Shown: positions 36,347 through 47,235, counted from the first letter of the stretch. The stretch is 64,000 nt of DNA from Polynucleobacter sp. Latsch14-2 (GCF_018881925.1 NZ_JACVPL010000007.1:1-64000), one strand, 5' to 3'. Translations and numbers: made by a program. Notes: generated by a model not told the origin, from the letters alone.

Positions 36347-37636
36347 TTACTTAGCTCCCAATTTAGGAAGCCTGGCTTTAGTCTTGGGTTGGGCAGGTTG
36401 ATGTTCACGAATGAAGGACTTAATTTTTGGGTAGACCTTTTCCCGCCAGCGACGGCCTGAGAAGATGCCATAGTGGCCGGCACCAGCAACTTCGTAATGG
36501 TCTTTGTGCGCACTTGGAATGCCTGCACACAATTTATGGGCGGAGCGCGTTTGACCACTTCCAGAAATATCGTCTAGCTCACCCTCAACTGTGAGTAGGG
36601 CTGTTTTTTGGATATCTTGCGGCCTTACTAATTCACCGGAAACTTTCCATGTGCCATTTGGTAAGGCGAACTCTTGGAAGACTGTTTTGATGGTGTCAAG
36701 ATAGTACTGAGCGTCCATATCCAGCACAGCATTGTATTCATCATAGAAGCGGATATGTGATTCGGCATCTAGTTCGTCGCCACGCACTAGGTTCTGGAAG
36801 TAATCCCAGTGGGATTGCAAATGATTCTGTGGGTTCATTGCAATAAAGCCAGTGTGCTGTAGGAACCCAGGGTAGACCTTGCGCCCCGCGCCGGGATAGC
36901 TAGGCGGTACTTTATAAATCACGTGACTCTCAAACCACTCGTAGGATTTTTGGTCTGCCAAATTGTTTACAGCGGTGGGGGATTTGCGCGCATCGATTGG
37001 ACCGCCCATCATGATCATCGATGCAGGCGTTTCTTCGCCTGCAGATGCCATTAGAGAAATGGCACCTAAGGTGGGCACGGTTGGTTGACATACAGAAATG
37101 ACATGCAAATCTTTTGCACCAATGGCTCTGATGAATTCTTGAATGTAGTGAACATAGTCATCAAGACTAAAGCTACCATCTTCAGCAGGCACAATGCGGG
37201 CATCAATCCAGTCGGTAATGTATACCTTGTGATCTTGCAATAAGGTGCGCACGGTATCGCGTAATAGTGTGGAGTGGTGGCCGGAGAGCGGGGCAACCAC
37301 AAGTACCACCGGATCATCTTTTAACTTCTTGATGACTTCGACATCATCGGAAAAACGTTTGAAGCGAATTAATTTACAGAAGGGCTTAGCTAACGTAGTC
37401 ATTTCATGGATGGCGACTTCACGGCCATGGGCTTGTACGGAGCGAATGCCAAACTCAGGTTTCTTATAGTCTTTACCTAGGCGGTAGAGTAATTCGTAGC
37501 TGGCAGCTAAGCGCTCTGAGCCAGGCACCATTGAAGCGGGATTTGAGGCGTTGATAAAAGCCTCAGAAGCGGCGCGAGCCCATGAACTAACGGGTTGAAG
37601 TAAAGCTTTTTGAAACTCGTGCAATTGGTATAGCAT
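36347..37636 (-). CDS. phaZ: Intracellular polyhydroxyalkanoate depolymerase
   Basis: Degrades stored poly-3-hydroxybutyrate granules inside the cell. Its 429 aa matches the Ralstonia PhaZ1 type. The start MLYQLHEFQKALLQPVS is typical. The nucleophile is a Cys in HVISVCQPTVP, and a late His in VAGAGHYGIFSGRRWRE completes the site. It indicates that the organism stores PHB. It is a single-gene unit with a weak hairpin behind it. Confidence 0.92.
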   Translation of the reverse strand: MLYQLHEFQKALLQPVSSWARAASEAFINASNPASMVPGSERLAASYELLYRLGKDYKKPEFGIRSVQAHGREVAIHEMTTLAKPFCKLIRFKRFSDDVEVIKKLKDDPVVLVVAPLSGHHSTLLRDTVRTLLQDHKVYITDWIDARIVPAEDGSFSLDDYVHYIQEFIRAIGAKDLHVISVCQPTVPTLGAISLMASAGEETPASMIMMGGPIDARKSPTAVNNLADQKSYEWFESHVIYKVPPSYPGAGRKVYPGFLQHTGFIAMNPQNHLQSHWDYFQNLVRGDELDAESHIRFYDEYNAVLDMDAQYYLDTIKTVFQEFALPNGTWKVSGELVRPQDIQKTALLTVEGELDDISGSGQTRSAHKLCAGIPSAHKDHYEVAGAGHYGIFSGRRWREKVYPKIKSFIREHQPAQPKTKARLPKLGAK

Positions 37637-37664
37637 GGTGCCTCCAGTAAATCAGTGTAACCGC

Positions 37665-38867
37665 TTATGACGCTAGAACGCGGGCGATAGCTTTCGCTAC
37701 CTTATCAATATTTTTGGTATTGAGTGCAGCAACGCAAATACGTCCGGTAGAGAGGGCATAAATGCCATCTTCTTTTTGCAGGCGTTCAACTTGTTCGACA
37801 GTCAAGCCAGAGTAAGAAAACATTCCTCGTTGTGCTTCAATGAAAGCAAAGTCCTGCTTAGCACCTGCAGCAGCGAGTTTTTCAACCAGCGAATGACGCA
37901 TCAATTTGATGCGATCGCGCATTTGGGCTAGCTCATCTTCCCAGAGCTGTCTGAGTTCTGGTGAATTCAACACGGTGGCAGCAATTGCGGCGCCATGAGT
38001 AGGGGGGTTTGAGTAGTTGGTGCGAATCACGCGTTTTAATTGAGAAAGTACTCTAGTAGATTCATCTTTACTCTGTGTCACGATTGACAATGCGCCAACG
38101 CGCTCACCGTAGAGTGAGAAAGATTTTGAGAACGAGCTGGACACAAAGAAGGACAGGCCGGATTCAGAAAAGAGACGAACGGCAACACCATCTTGCTCAA
38201 TGCCAGAAGCAAAGCCCTGGTAAGCCATATCCAGGAAGGGAATAAATCCTTTTGCTTTACAGATCTCAATCACTTGACGCCATTGCTCTTCAGTAATATC
38301 CGCACCAGTCGGGTTGTGGCAGCAAGCGTGGAGTAGTACTGTGGTGTTCTTTGGAAAAGACTCCAAAGACTTCACCATGCCATCAAAATCAACGCCACGA
38401 GTTTTATCGTCGAAGTAGGTGTACTCGACAACATTAAAGCCGGCGGATTCAAAAATACCGCGGTGGTTTTCCCAAGTTGGGTTGCTAATAGCGCAAGGCG
38501 CATTGAGATCAAGGCGTTTGATAAAGTCGGCGCCAACGCGTAAGGCACCCGTGCCACCTAAACACTCAGCAGTAACAACGCGCCCATCTTTAATGAGTGC
38601 AGAGTCTGCGCCAAATAGCAGGTTTTGAACGGCGCTGTTATAGGGATTTGGGCCTTCGATTGGAATGTAGCTGCGAGGAGAATGTTTGGCAACAATACCC
38701 TCTTCCGCTTGAATGACCGCCTTCAATAGGGGTACTTTGCCTTCATCGGTGTAATAGACGCCCACACCCAAGTTCACTTTATCTGGACGTTGATCGGCAA
38801 CATAGGCTTCTGTGAGGCCAAAAATAGGGTCTTTGGGGGCTAATTGAACAGAGGAAAACAGTGTCAT
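37665..38867 (-). CDS. tyrB: Aromatic/aspartate aminotransferase
   Basis: PLP enzyme of 400 aa, class I alpha family. The start is LAPKDPIFGLTEAY. HACCHNPTGADITEEQW lies in the substrate-binding region. The Schiff-base Lys lies in SSSFSKSFSLYGERVGAL. It could act on aspartate as well as tyrosine and phenylalanine; betaproteobacterial members are usually annotated as aromatic aminotransferases. It is divergent from uvrB. Confidence 0.88.
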   Translation of the reverse strand: MTLFSSVQLAPKDPIFGLTEAYVADQRPDKVNLGVGVYYTDEGKVPLLKAVIQAEEGIVAKHSPRSYIPIEGPNPYNSAVQNLLFGADSALIKDGRVVTAECLGGTGALRVGADFIKRLDLNAPCAISNPTWENHRGIFESAGFNVVEYTYFDDKTRGVDFDGMVKSLESFPKNTTVLLHACCHNPTGADITEEQWRQVIEICKAKGFIPFLDMAYQGFASGIEQDGVAVRLFSESGLSFFVSSSFSKSFSLYGERVGALSIVTQSKDESTRVLSQLKRVIRTNYSNPPTHGAAIAATVLNSPELRQLWEDELAQMRDRIKLMRHSLVEKLAAAGAKQDFAFIEAQRGMFSYSGLTVEQVERLQKEDGIYALSTGRICVAALNTKNIDKVAKAIARVLAS

Positions 38868-39036
38868 TTGGGGGTCGTATACGATGGTTGAAGGGGTTTT
38901 TGGTGTTATTTATGCATAAATTCGGATTAATTTGGGGTAATTTCTGGGTTTTGAAGCCAAATTCCACTTTTTCCAAATAAAAACGGCAAAATCATTGTTT
39001 GTACAAAATTCGCTGTGAAGATGTCTCACAGGTGAA
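38868..39036. promoter_or_regulatory. Divergent tyrB-uvrB control region
   Basis: A 169-bp gap without a gene. It contains an inverted repeat CTGTGA-N7-TCACAG (39013-39031) ending 5 bp before the uvrB ATG. The half-sites resemble LexA or Crp half-sites, but the spacing fits neither. No clear -35/-10 pair was identified. Confidence 0.4.
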
Positions 39037-41190
39037 ATGATAGCTGAGATGCCCCCTAAGTCACCTAAAACTGCTCTAAAAACCCAAGCTGCCGACGCCT
39101 CAAAAACTCCGGTGGCTGACCCATTGGGCGAGTCAGGTCACGACCTAGATCCAGCAAAGTTTGTTTCTTTCCCGGATTCTCCATTTCAGCTCTACCAGCC
39201 ATTTCCGCCGGCTGGCGACCAGCCGGCCGCAATTGATGCCTTGGTAGCGGGAATTGGGGACGGTCTGACCTTCCAGACGCTTTTGGGGGTAACAGGCTCC
39301 GGGAAGACTTTCACGATGGCCAATGTGATCGCTAGAACAGGACGCCCAGCCATTATTTTTGCCCCAAATAAGACCTTGGCGGCGCAGCTTTATAGCGAGT
39401 TTCGGGAGTTTTTTCCTCGCAATGCGGTTGAGTACTTTGTTAGCTACTACGATTACTATCAGCCCGAGGCATATGTTCCCACGCGTGATTTGTTCATTGA
39501 AAAAGATTCATCGATTAATGAGCATATTGAGCAGATGCGTTTGTCTGCAACGAAGAGTTTGTTAGAGCGGCGTGACGTCATTATTGTTGCCACTGTATCT
39601 GCTATTTACGGCATTGGTAATCCTGGTGATTATCACAGCATGGTGATGACTTTGCGTCCTGGTGACAAGATGAGTCAGCGTGATATTTTGATGCGCTTGA
39701 TTGCTATGCAATACGATCGCAATGAAACCGATTTCAAGCGCGGTGTTTTTAGAGTGCGTGGTGACACGATTGATATTTTTCCAGCCGAACATAATGAATT
39801 GGCGGTTCGTGTAGAGTTATTTGATGATGTAGTTGAAAGTCTGCAATTTTTCGATCCCTTGACTGGAAAGATTCGCCAGAAAATCCCACGCTTTACTGTC
39901 TACCCAAGCTCTCACTATGTAACACCTCGTGAGACTGTTCTCAAGGCGATTGAGACTATTAAAACTGAACTACGCAGTCGTTTGGACGAGTTCATCAAAG
40001 ACGGCAAACTAGTTGAGGCGCAGCGTCTGGAACAGCGCACCCGATTTGATCTAGAGATGCTCAACGAGTTAGGATTCTGCAAGGGGATTGAGAATTACTC
40101 TCGCCATCTCTCTGGGGCTAAGCCCGGCGAGGCACCGCCAACTCTGGTGGACTATTTGCCAAACGATGCACTGATGTTTCTAGATGAAAGCCACGTCTTA
40201 ATTGGCCAATTGAATGCCATGTACAACGGTGATAAATCTCGCAAACATACCCTAGTGGAGTTTGGTTTTCGCTTGCCTTCTGCGATGGATAACCGACCAC
40301 TAAAATTTATTGAGTTTGAAACAAAGATGCGTCAAACAGTCTTTGTATCAGCGACACCTGCTGATTATGAAAATACACACACTGGTCAAGTGGTCGAGCA
40401 AGTTGCAAGACCAACCGGTTTAGTTGATCCTGAGATTGAAGTTCTGCCAGCTAGTTCACAGGTAGATGATCTGTTGGGTCAGATTCATGAGCGCGTCAAA
40501 GTGGGTGAACGTGTTTTAGTCACCGTGCTCACAAAGCGAATGGCGGAACAATTAACCGACTACTTATCAGATCACAATGTGAAGGTGCGTTATGTGCACT
40601 CCGATATTGATACGGTTGAACGTGTGGAGATTTTGCGAGATCTCCGCCTAGGAGTATTTGATGTGTTGGTCGGTATTAATTTATTGCGCGAAGGTTTAGA
40701 TATTCCAGAGGTTTCTTTGGTGGCGATATTAGATGCCGACAAAGAGGGCTTCTTGCGCTCTGAGCGCAGTTTGATTCAGACCATTGGGCGCGCTGCTCGC
40801 AATATCCGAGGTAAGGCTATTTTGTATGCTGATCGAGTAACTGACTCTATGAAGCGTGCGATGGGAGAGACTGAGCGCCGCAGAACAAAGCAAATTGCCT
40901 TCAATAAGCTGCACGGCATTGAGCCCAGGGGCGTTACTAAGAGGATCAAGGACATTATTGATGGCGTCTATGACGTCAATGAGAAGCGTTCAGAGATGCA
41001 GGTGGCTGAGGAGAGGGCGCGGTATGAGGATATGGGCGAAGGCGAGCTCTCAGGAGAAATCAAGCGTCTAGAGAAGCAAATGAACGCTGAGGCCAAAAAT
41101 TTAGAGTTTGAAAAGGCCGCCGCCACCCGAGACCGCCTCACAAAGGTCAAGGAAATGGCTTTTGGAGCACGATCCAGAGATGCCCTTTAG
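39037..41190 (+). CDS. uvrB: Excinuclease ABC subunit B
   Basis: Damage-recognition helicase of nucleotide excision repair. It is 717 aa. The N-terminal 40 residues are low-complexity. Walker A is [14 protein letters not shown], near residue 88. The beta-hairpin region is [12 protein letters not shown], followed by [11 protein letters not shown]. Helicase motifs are [20 protein letters not shown] and QTIGRAARN, and a C-terminal UVR domain (about 665-700) binds UvrC. Two near starts exist (39037, 39049). No canonical SOS box precedes it. Confidence 0.96.
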   Translation: MIAEMPPKSPKTALKTQAADASKTPVADPLGESGHDLDPAKFVSFPDSPFQLYQPFPPAGDQPAAIDALVAGIGDGLTFQTLLGVTGSGKTFTMANVIARTGRPAIIFAPNKTLAAQLYSEFREFFPRNAVEYFVSYYDYYQPEAYVPTRDLFIEKDSSINEHIEQMRLSATKSLLERRDVIIVATVSAIYGIGNPGDYHSMVMTLRPGDKMSQRDILMRLIAMQYDRNETDFKRGVFRVRGDTIDIFPAEHNELAVRVELFDDVVESLQFFDPLTGKIRQKIPRFTVYPSSHYVTPRETVLKAIETIKTELRSRLDEFIKDGKLVEAQRLEQRTRFDLEMLNELGFCKGIENYSRHLSGAKPGEAPPTLVDYLPNDALMFLDESHVLIGQLNAMYNGDKSRKHTLVEFGFRLPSAMDNRPLKFIEFETKMRQTVFVSATPADYENTHTGQVVEQVARPTGLVDPEIEVLPASSQVDDLLGQIHERVKVGERVLVTVLTKRMAEQLTDYLSDHNVKVRYVHSDIDTVERVEILRDLRLGVFDVLVGINLLREGLDIPEVSLVAILDADKEGFLRSERSLIQTIGRAARNIRGKAILYADRVTDSMKRAMGETERRRTKQIAFNKLHGIEPRGVTKRIKDIIDGVYDVNEKRSEMQVAEERARYEDMGEGELSGEIKRLEKQMNAEAKNLEFEKAAATRDRLTKVKEMAFGARSRDAL

Positions 41191-41228
41191 TTTTTTGGGA
41201 TAATTCTTGAGCGGATTGGTAGGGTATA

Positions 41229-41257
41229 TGGTATAGTTGACAGGAATAGTCGGGTAT
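41229..41257 (+). promoter_or_regulatory. isc promoter with type 1 IscR operator
   Basis: An extended -10 (TG-N-TATAGT, 41229-41237) overlaps a 25-bp site at 41233-41257. Its halves ATAGTTGAC and TAGTCGGGTAT match the type 1 IscR consensus. Binding of cluster-loaded IscR here would block RNA polymerase and repress the operon. Confidence 0.75.
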
Positions 41258-41307
41258 TACCCATTCGACTGTTAGCTGTCCATAACAATCCATTACCAAG
41301 GTGACAT

Positions 41308-41877
41308 ATGAGACTTACAACTAAAGGCCGTTTTGCTGTAACTGCAATGATCGATTTAGCCCTGCGTGAAACGCATGGCCCTGTAACCCTGGCTGGCATA
41401 AGCCAAAGACAAAAAATTTCACTCTCTTACCTAGAGCAGTTGTTTGGCAAATTACGCCGCTTCAATATCGTAGAGAGCACTCGCGGTCCTGGAGGTGGAT
41501 ATACCCTAGCGCGTAAATCTGATGAGATTAGCGTGGCTGACATCATTGTTGCCGTTGATGAACCATTGGATGCTACACAATGTGGCGGTAAGGGGAATTG
41601 TCACAGTGACGAAGAAAATCAAGGTCGTTGCATGACTCATGACCTATGGGCAAACCTCAACTCCAAAATGGTTGACTATTTAAGCTCTGTTTCTTTGCGC
41701 GACTTAGTGCAGCAGCAGGAAGGGCGCGGTATTGTGCTGCATGACTTGCGCCACAAAAAAATCAAAATTGAAGGTGTGAAGCCTGAGAAGGCTGCACCAG
41801 TAGTAGCGGTAAAAAAAGAGCTTGCACCTAAGCGACCCCTCGTGAACTCCGTTTTTAATCTAGCCCAGCAAAGCTAA
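41308..41877 (+). CDS. iscR: IscR iron-sulfur cluster regulator
   Basis: Rrf2-family winged-helix regulator, 189 aa, that represses the isc operon when loaded with a 2Fe-2S cluster. It starts MRLTTKGRFAVTAMIDLALR. The recognition helix region is ISLSYLEQLFGKLRR. The cluster cysteines are spaced C-x5-C-x9-C (CGGKGNC then NQGRC). In E. coli IscR the second gap is five residues, so four residues are inserted here. A matching operator lies upstream. It is the first gene of the isc operon. Confidence 0.94.
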   Translation: MRLTTKGRFAVTAMIDLALRETHGPVTLAGISQRQKISLSYLEQLFGKLRRFNIVESTRGPGGGYTLARKSDEISVADIIVAVDEPLDATQCGGKGNCHSDEENQGRCMTHDLWANLNSKMVDYLSSVSLRDLVQQQEGRGIVLHDLRHKKIKIEGVKPEKAAPVVAVKKELAPKRPLVNSVFNLAQQS

Positions 41878-41908
41878 ATGCTAGCGAGCTAATTTCTATA
41901 AGTAAATC

Positions 41909-43168
41909 ATGAACGCACCACAAGACATTCCAGCGCAAGCAATTCCCATGTTTAGTCCTAAACACTTTCCGGTATACATGGATTACTCGGCAACAACGCC
42001 GATTGACCCACGGGTTGTGGATAAGATGTTGCCTTATTTGCGTGAGCAGTTTGGTAACGCCGCCTCCCGCAGTCACGCTTATGGCTGGGCGGCTGAAGAG
42101 GCGGTTGAGTGGGCGCGTTCAGAAGTTGCTCAATTAGTTCATGCTGATCCAAGAGAGATCGTATGGACTAGTGGGGCCACAGAAAGTATTAACTTGGCCT
42201 TAAAAGGTGCCGCCCATTTCTATAAAGACAAGGGTAAGCACATCATTACTGTAAAGACTGAGCACAAGGCTACTTTAGATACCTGTCGCGAGCTAGAGCG
42301 CGAAGGCTACGAAGTAACTTACTTGGATGTATTGCCTAATGGCATGATCGACATTGAGCAGCTTGAAAAAGCCATGACGCCTGGCACCATCATTGTGTCA
42401 GTAATGTTTGTTAACAATGAGATTGGTGTTGTGCAAGACATTCCACGCATTGGTGATTTGTGCCGTTCACGCGGAGTGATTTTTCATGTGGATGCAGCGC
42501 AGGCTACCGGCAAGGTAGAAATTAATTTAGAAACGCTCAAAGTAGATCTCATGAGTTTTTCTGCTCATAAGACTTATGGTCCTAAGGGTATTGGTGCATT
42601 GTTTGTACGTCGCAAGCCACGTATTCGGATTGAGGCACAGATTCATGGTGGTGGACATGAGCGCGGTATGCGTTCAGGCACATTAGCCGTTCACCAAATT
42701 GTTGGCATGGGGGAGGCATTTCGTATTGCCCGCGTTGAGATGATCGAAGAGAATTCGCGTATTCGGACTTTGCGTGATCGTTTGCTGACAGGTTTAAAAG
42801 ATATCGAAGAGGTATATGTGAATGGTGATATGGATCACCGCGTTCCACATAACCTCAATATCAGTTTTAACTATGTTGAAGGTGAGTCGATGTTGATGGC
42901 CTTGAAAGACTTGGCGATTTCATCGGGTTCTGCTTGTACTTCGGCTTCGTTGGAGCCTTCTTATGTATTACGTGCCTTGGGTCGTAATGATGAACTAGCG
43001 CATAGCTCGATTCGCTTTACATTAGGACGCTTTACAACTGAAGAAGAAGTGGATTTCACAATCAAGCTCGTAAAAGAAAAGATTGCTAAGTTGCGTGAAC
43101 TTTCGCCATTATGGGAAATGTTTAAAGACGGAATTGATCTGAGTACGATTCAGTGGGCTGCACACTAA
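41909..43168 (+). CDS. iscS: Cysteine desulfurase IscS
   Basis: Provides sulfur from cysteine for iron-sulfur assembly. It is 419 aa. A short N-terminal extension of about 20 residues precedes [20 protein letters not shown]. The PLP Lys lies in [18 protein letters not shown]. The catalytic Cys lies in [20 protein letters not shown]. An internal ATG at 41948 could give a form 13 residues shorter. It is followed by iscU. Confidence 0.96.
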   Translation: MNAPQDIPAQAIPMFSPKHFPVYMDYSATTPIDPRVVDKMLPYLREQFGNAASRSHAYGWAAEEAVEWARSEVAQLVHADPREIVWTSGATESINLALKGAAHFYKDKGKHIITVKTEHKATLDTCRELEREGYEVTYLDVLPNGMIDIEQLEKAMTPGTIIVSVMFVNNEIGVVQDIPRIGDLCRSRGVIFHVDAAQATGKVEINLETLKVDLMSFSAHKTYGPKGIGALFVRRKPRIRIEAQIHGGGHERGMRSGTLAVHQIVGMGEAFRIARVEMIEENSRIRTLRDRLLTGLKDIEEVYVNGDMDHRVPHNLNISFNYVEGESMLMALKDLAISSGSACTSASLEPSYVLRALGRNDELAHSSIRFTLGRFTTEEEVDFTIKLVKEKIAKLRELSPLWEMFKDGIDLSTIQWAAH

Positions 43169-43199
43169 AAAAATATTGAAACGATAAAGAGAAAATATC

Positions 43200-43586
43200 A
43201 TGGCATATAGTGACAAAGTAATCGACCATTATGAAAATCCCCGCAACGTAGGTTCGTTTACCAAGGGAGATGACAACGTTGGCACTGGGATGGTGGGCGC
43301 GCCCGCATGCGGGGATGTTATGAAACTGCAAATTCGTGTCAATGATCAAGGCGTGATTGAGGATGCGAAATTTAAGACCTATGGTTGTGGTTCGGCAATT
43401 GCCTCCTCTTCTTTGGTAACCGAGTGGGTTAAGGGCAAAACCTTAGATCAAGCCTTAGAGATTAAGAACTCTCTGATTGCTGAAGAGTTGGCTTTACCAC
43501 CAGTAAAAATTCACTGCTCAATCTTGGCTGAAGATGCGATTAAGGCGGCGGTGGCAGATTACAAAGAAAAACATCCAGCGAAGTAA
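43200..43586 (+). CDS. iscU: Iron-sulfur scaffold protein IscU
   Basis: Assembles 2Fe-2S clusters. It is 128 aa. The ligand cysteines are in [24 protein letters not shown] and [11 protein letters not shown]. The HscA recognition motif LPPVK is at about residues 99-103. Start [19 protein letters not shown] is standard. iscA follows after 7 bp. Confidence 0.97.
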   Translation: MAYSDKVIDHYENPRNVGSFTKGDDNVGTGMVGAPACGDVMKLQIRVNDQGVIEDAKFKTYGCGSAIASSSLVTEWVKGKTLDQALEIKNSLIAEELALPPVKIHCSILAEDAIKAAVADYKEKHPAK

Positions 43587-43593
43587 GCAAATC

Positions 43594-43917
43594 ATGGCAA
43601 TTACCTTAACCGACAAAGCAGCCCAGCACGTTCAACGCAATTTAGATAAGCGTGGCAAAGGCTGTGGCTTGCGCCTAGGTGTTCGTACCACGGGTTGTTC
43701 AGGCTTAGCCTATCAATTGGAATATGTTGATGAGGCCGCCCCTGAAGACACTCTATTTGAGTCCAATGGCATCAAAGTATTTGTGGATCCTAAGAGCTTG
43801 GCTTATCTGGACGGAACAGAATTAGATTTTGTGCGTGAGGGTTTGAACGAGGGATTTAAGTTTCAAAATCCAAACGTAAAAGATGAGTGTGGTTGTGGCG
43901 AATCCTTCCGCGTCTGA
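43594..43917 (+). CDS. iscA: Iron-sulfur assembly protein IscA
   Basis: A-type carrier of 107 aa. The start at 43594 gives [16 protein letters not shown]; a frame extending back into iscU is not used. The cluster cysteines are in [13 protein letters not shown] and in the C-terminal CGCGESFRV. Its 3' end overlaps the hscB start region by about 35 bp. Confidence 0.95.
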   Translation: MAITLTDKAAQHVQRNLDKRGKGCGLRLGVRTTGCSGLAYQLEYVDEAAPEDTLFESNGIKVFVDPKSLAYLDGTELDFVREGLNEGFKFQNPNVKDECGCGESFRV

Positions 43918-44422
43918 CGATTACTTCCGTTTCTTTGGTTTAGATCAGCAATTCCAAATTGATTTGCCTGCATTAGACCAGGTGTATCTAGCGATTCAAA
44001 AAGAAGTGCATCCTGATCGCCATGCTCGCGGGAGTGATGTCGAACAACGTCTTGCAATGCAGATGGCGACCTTCGCTAATACTGCATATCAAACGCTCAA
44101 GAATCCAATCCAGCGCGGTCTTTATCTCTGTCAGCTGCATGGTGTAGATGCTAAATTGGAAACTAATACTGCCATGCCAGCTGCTTTTTTAATGAAGCAA
44201 ATGGAGTGGCGTGAAAATCTTGATGAGCAATCCGAGGATCTTCCGGGGCTTGAAGTGCTGATGAGCGAGGTTGACCAAGCGAAGCGAGAGACTATCGCCG
44301 AGGTAGTTCAAGCTATTGATGGTGCCAAAAATTATATGCGAGCTGCTGAGTTATTGAGAGGCCTGCTTTTTATTGATAAGTTTGCTATTGAATTAGATGA
44401 TGCTATCTCGGATTTGGCATAG
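43883..44422 (+). CDS. hscB: Co-chaperone HscB (J-protein)
   Basis: Brings IscU to HscA. It is 179 aa. The J-domain runs from [16 protein letters not shown] to about residue 85, with the HPD motif in EVHPDRHA. The C-terminal helical IscU-binding domain follows. The ATG at 43883 lies inside iscA. In-frame GTG codons at 43889 and 43895 would also keep the J-domain, so the exact start is uncertain. Confidence 0.93.
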   Translation: MSVVVANPSASDDYFRFFGLDQQFQIDLPALDQVYLAIQKEVHPDRHARGSDVEQRLAMQMATFANTAYQTLKNPIQRGLYLCQLHGVDAKLETNTAMPAAFLMKQMEWRENLDEQSEDLPGLEVLMSEVDQAKRETIAEVVQAIDGAKNYMRAAELLRGLLFIDKFAIELDDAISDLA

Positions 44423-44439
44423 CTTTACACTGATTAACT

Positions 44440-46305
44440 ATGGCCTTATTACAAATCTCTGAACCTGGTAAATCTCTAGCCCCACATCAGCGACGGGTCG
44501 CTGTAGGCATTGATCTGGGAACTACCAATTCTTTAGTGGCAGTCGTCAGAGACGCGCTACCTAAAGTTTTGCCCGACTCACAGGGAAGGGAATTGCTTCC
44601 TTCCGTGGTGCGTTATTTGTCAAATGGTAGAACTCAAGCTGGTTTTGAGGCGCTAGAGAGTGTCGTTTTAGATCCTAAGAATACGATTGTCTCTGTAAAG
44701 CGTTTCATGGGGCGGGGCTTGCTGGATGTAGAGCATCTTGAAAGTGCCCCTTACGATTTTGTAGATGAGCCTGGCATGTTGAAGTTGCGAACAGTTGCTG
44801 GCGATAAAAGCCCGATTGAGGTCTCAGCAGAAATTTTGGCACGCTTACGTCAGTTGGCCGAAGACTCTGTTTCTGATGATATCGTTGGCGCAGTCATTAC
44901 CGTTCCCGCTTACTTCGATGATGCACAGCGTCAGGCAACTAAGGATGCGGCAAAGTTAGCTGGCATTGAAGTATTGCGTTTATTGAATGAGCCAACTGCG
45001 GCCGCGATTGCCTATGGTTTGGATAATGCCTCTGAGGGTATTTATGCTGTTTACGACTTAGGCGGTGGTACCTTTGATATTTCTATATTGCGAATGAGCA
45101 AAGGGGTATTCGAGGTTCTTTCCACAGGCGGCGATTCTGCTTTGGGTGGCGATGACTTTGATCATCGAGTGTATTGCTGGGTTATTGAGCAGGCCAAACT
45201 CCCGCCTTTGTCGGTGTATGACCATTCCACTCTCTTACAATCTTGCAGGCATGCCAAAGAATCACTGAGTCACAATCCTCTTGCGCGCGTTCATGTGACA
45301 CTTGCTGATGGCACAGTAGTGAATGTTGGCGTGAGTCAGGCTCAGTTCTTTGAGATTACGCAGAACTTGGTTAATAAGACATTGGTTGCTGTCAAAAAAG
45401 CACTGCGTGATGCCGGCCTTAAGGCTGATGAAGTTAAGGGTGTTGTGATGGTTGGCGGCGCAACGCGTATGCCCAATATACAGCGTGCAGTCGGTGAATT
45501 ATTTGGTACTAAGCCTTTAAATAATTTAAATCCTGATCAGGTGGTCGCCTTAGGCGCCGCGATGCAGGCCGACCTGCTAGCCGGCAATCAAAGCAAGGAT
45601 GATGAGTGGTTATTATTGGATGTCATTCCGCTATCCCTTGGCATTGAGACTATGGGTGGTTTAGTGGAAAAAATTATTCCGCGTAATACACCTATCCCTG
45701 TTGCGCGCGCTCAGGACTTCACAACCTTTAAAGATGGTCAGACTGCATTGGCAATTCAAGTGGTGCAGGGTGAGCGTGAGTTAGTGCAAGACTGTCGCTC
45801 TTTAGGGCGATTTGAATTACGTGGCATCCCTCCAATGGCTGCTGGTGCGGCACGGATACGAGTGACTTTTCAAGTAGATGCCGATGGGCTCTTATCAGTA
45901 AGCGCTACTGAGCAAGGCTCCGGCGTTCAAGCTTCGATTGATATCAAGCCTTCATATGGTTTAACTGATACTGAAATTACTCGCATGCTGCAAGATGGAT
46001 TTGCTTCTGCCAAAGAAGACTTGCTTTCCAGATCTCTGCGTGAAGAGCAAGTGAATGCGCAGCGTTTATTGGATGCTGTACAGACTGCATTGGATAGTGA
46101 TCGTGCATTACTGAATGCGGCAGAACAAGCTAGTATTGATCAAGAGATGAGCGCGCTGCAAAAAATTCTGAAAGAAGAGAAAGATAGCGCTGTAGTTCGG
46201 AAAGCGGTAGATAGAGCTGCAAAAGCTACTGATGAATTTGCTCAGATGCGCATGAATGCAAGCATTCAAAAAGCACTGGCTGGTAAGAATGTTGCAGAAA
46301 TATAA
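44440..46305 (+). CDS. hscA: Fe-S chaperone HscA (Hsp70)
   Basis: Specialised Hsp70 that drives cluster release from IscU. It is 621 aa. It shows the ATPase motifs [41 protein letters not shown] and [13 protein letters not shown]. The substrate-binding domain follows from about residue 385. It sits 17 bp after hscB and 29 bp before fdx. Confidence 0.95.
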   Translation: MALLQISEPGKSLAPHQRRVAVGIDLGTTNSLVAVVRDALPKVLPDSQGRELLPSVVRYLSNGRTQAGFEALESVVLDPKNTIVSVKRFMGRGLLDVEHLESAPYDFVDEPGMLKLRTVAGDKSPIEVSAEILARLRQLAEDSVSDDIVGAVITVPAYFDDAQRQATKDAAKLAGIEVLRLLNEPTAAAIAYGLDNASEGIYAVYDLGGGTFDISILRMSKGVFEVLSTGGDSALGGDDFDHRVYCWVIEQAKLPPLSVYDHSTLLQSCRHAKESLSHNPLARVHVTLADGTVVNVGVSQAQFFEITQNLVNKTLVAVKKALRDAGLKADEVKGVVMVGGATRMPNIQRAVGELFGTKPLNNLNPDQVVALGAAMQADLLAGNQSKDDEWLLLDVIPLSLGIETMGGLVEKIIPRNTPIPVARAQDFTTFKDGQTALAIQVVQGERELVQDCRSLGRFELRGIPPMAAGAARIRVTFQVDADGLLSVSATEQGSGVQASIDIKPSYGLTDTEITRMLQDGFASAKEDLLSRSLREEQVNAQRLLDAVQTALDSDRALLNAAEQASIDQEMSALQKILKEEKDSAVVRKAVDRAAKATDEFAQMRMNASIQKALAGKNVAEI

Positions 46306-46334
46306 GAAGTTTAAAAACCCCTAGAAACCAAGTC

Positions 46335-46673
46335 ATGACCCAAATCGTTGTTCTTCCTCATAGTGAATATTGCCCAGATGGTGCGGTGGTTGAAGTTGCT
46401 CCAGGCACCTCCATTTGTGAGGCTTTATTGGAGAATGACATTCCAATTGAGCATGCCTGCGATATGGTTTGCGCATGCACTACCTGTCATGTAATTATTA
46501 AAGAGGGGTTTAATAGCCTCAATCCTGCGGATGAAAATGAGGATGACATGCTCGATCGTGCTTGGGGCCTCAGCCCTCAGTCACGTTTGTCCTGTCAAGC
46601 CATTGTGTCTCGTGAAGATTTGGTTATTGAGATTCCGAAGTATTCGATTAACCATGCCAAAGAGAATCACTAA
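46335..46673 (+). CDS. fdx: ISC-type 2Fe-2S ferredoxin
   Basis: Electron donor for cluster assembly, 112 aa. Cluster ligands are in CDMVCACTTCHVII (C-x5-C-x2-C including the first Cys of HAC) and a distal Cys in SRLSCQAIV. It is the last isc gene here. No iscX follows; instead two terminator hairpins close the operon. Confidence 0.94.
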   Translation: MTQIVVLPHSEYCPDGAVVEVAPGTSICEALLENDIPIEHACDMVCACTTCHVIIKEGFNSLNPADENEDDMLDRAWGLSPQSRLSCQAIVSREDLVIEIPKYSINHAKENH

Positions 46674-46760
46674 AGCAGAACTCACTGTATGCATCAAATT
46701 GGTGCATTAGACACCTTAATCGCACATTTGTCATAAATTGCTGATGCGTACGGGATTAAT

Positions 46761-46782
46761 ATGAACTTGTTGTTCATTTTTT
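46761..46782 (+). terminator. First terminator after the isc operon
   Basis: A perfect 6-bp stem ATGAAC (46761-46766) / GTTCAT (46772-46777) with a 5-nt loop, followed by five T. It lies 88 bp after the fdx stop codon. Confidence 0.55.
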
Positions 46783-46808
46783 AGCTGTACCTCCATAGAT
46801 TTTCTTTA

Positions 46809-46834
46809 AGCCATCCTTCGGGGTGGCTTTTTTC
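46809..46834 (+). terminator. Second terminator after the isc operon
   Basis: An 8-bp stem AGCCATCC (46809-46816) / GGGTGGCT (46821-46828) with one wobble pair and a TTCG loop, followed by TTTTTC. It is the strongest terminator in this gap and insulates the isc operon from the ArsR-like gene. Confidence 0.75.
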
Positions 46835-46853
46835 TTGCTTATTTCCTAAATAA

Positions 46854-46883
46854 TATGTTAAATTACATAATGTTAATATACAT
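46854..46883. promoter_or_regulatory. Paired ATGT-N6-ACAT operators before the ArsR/BigR-like gene
   Basis: TATGT-TAAATT-ACATA (46854-46869) and ATGT-TAATAT-ACAT (46870-46883) are adjacent AT-rich dyads with the same half-site and 15-bp spacing. They lie 20-50 bp before the ATG at 46904. Such dyads are typical of autoregulated ArsR-family repressors. Confidence 0.55.
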
Positions 46884-46903
46884 AATAAATAGTAAATATA
46901 TAA

Positions 46904-47221
46904 ATGACATCAGCCGCTCAAAAACTTGACCTGAAGAAGATGCGCAACTCTGCAGACTCCGCCTGTAAGTTGATGAAGGCATTAACTCACCGAGATCGTT
47001 TGATGCTCTTGTGTGAAATAAGTCAAGGAGAGAAGTGCGTTGGAGAATTGGAAGAGATTTTGGATATTCATCAGCCAATGTTGTCTCAGCATTTAACTAG
47101 CTTGAGAACAGCAAAGCTAGTGAAGGCTCGCAGAGAGGGTAAGCAGATTTATTACTCGCTGTGGAGTGATTCAGCGATGGCGGTCATCGAGGTTTTGTAT
47201 CAGCAGTTCTGTAAGAAATAA
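46904..47221 (+). CDS. ArsR-family regulator, BigR/SqrR/YgaV-like
   Basis: A 105-aa winged-helix repressor. LMLLCEISQGEKCVGELEEIL carries two Cys (about 38 and 46), and HQPMLSQHLTSLRTAKLV is the recognition region. The wing REGKQIYYSL is characteristic of the BigR/SqrR subgroup, which senses sulfide or persulfide by disulfide formation. A further Cys lies at residue 103 (QQFCKK). It is followed by a DUF2892 protein and a CMD-family protein. The sulfide-sensing role is inferred from subgroup resemblance. Confidence 0.8.
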   Translation: MTSAAQKLDLKKMRNSADSACKLMKALTHRDRLMLLCEISQGEKCVGELEEILDIHQPMLSQHLTSLRTAKLVKARREGKQIYYSLWSDSAMAVIEVLYQQFCKK

Positions 47222-47235
47222 AAAAGGGGAATCAA

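Noticed and set aside
39013-39031. CTGTGA-N7-TCACAG before uvrB as a LexA box
   Set aside because: The CTGT to ACAG spacing is 11 bases instead of 8 and inner bases do not fit the site seen at lexA. It is kept only as an unexplained inverted repeat.
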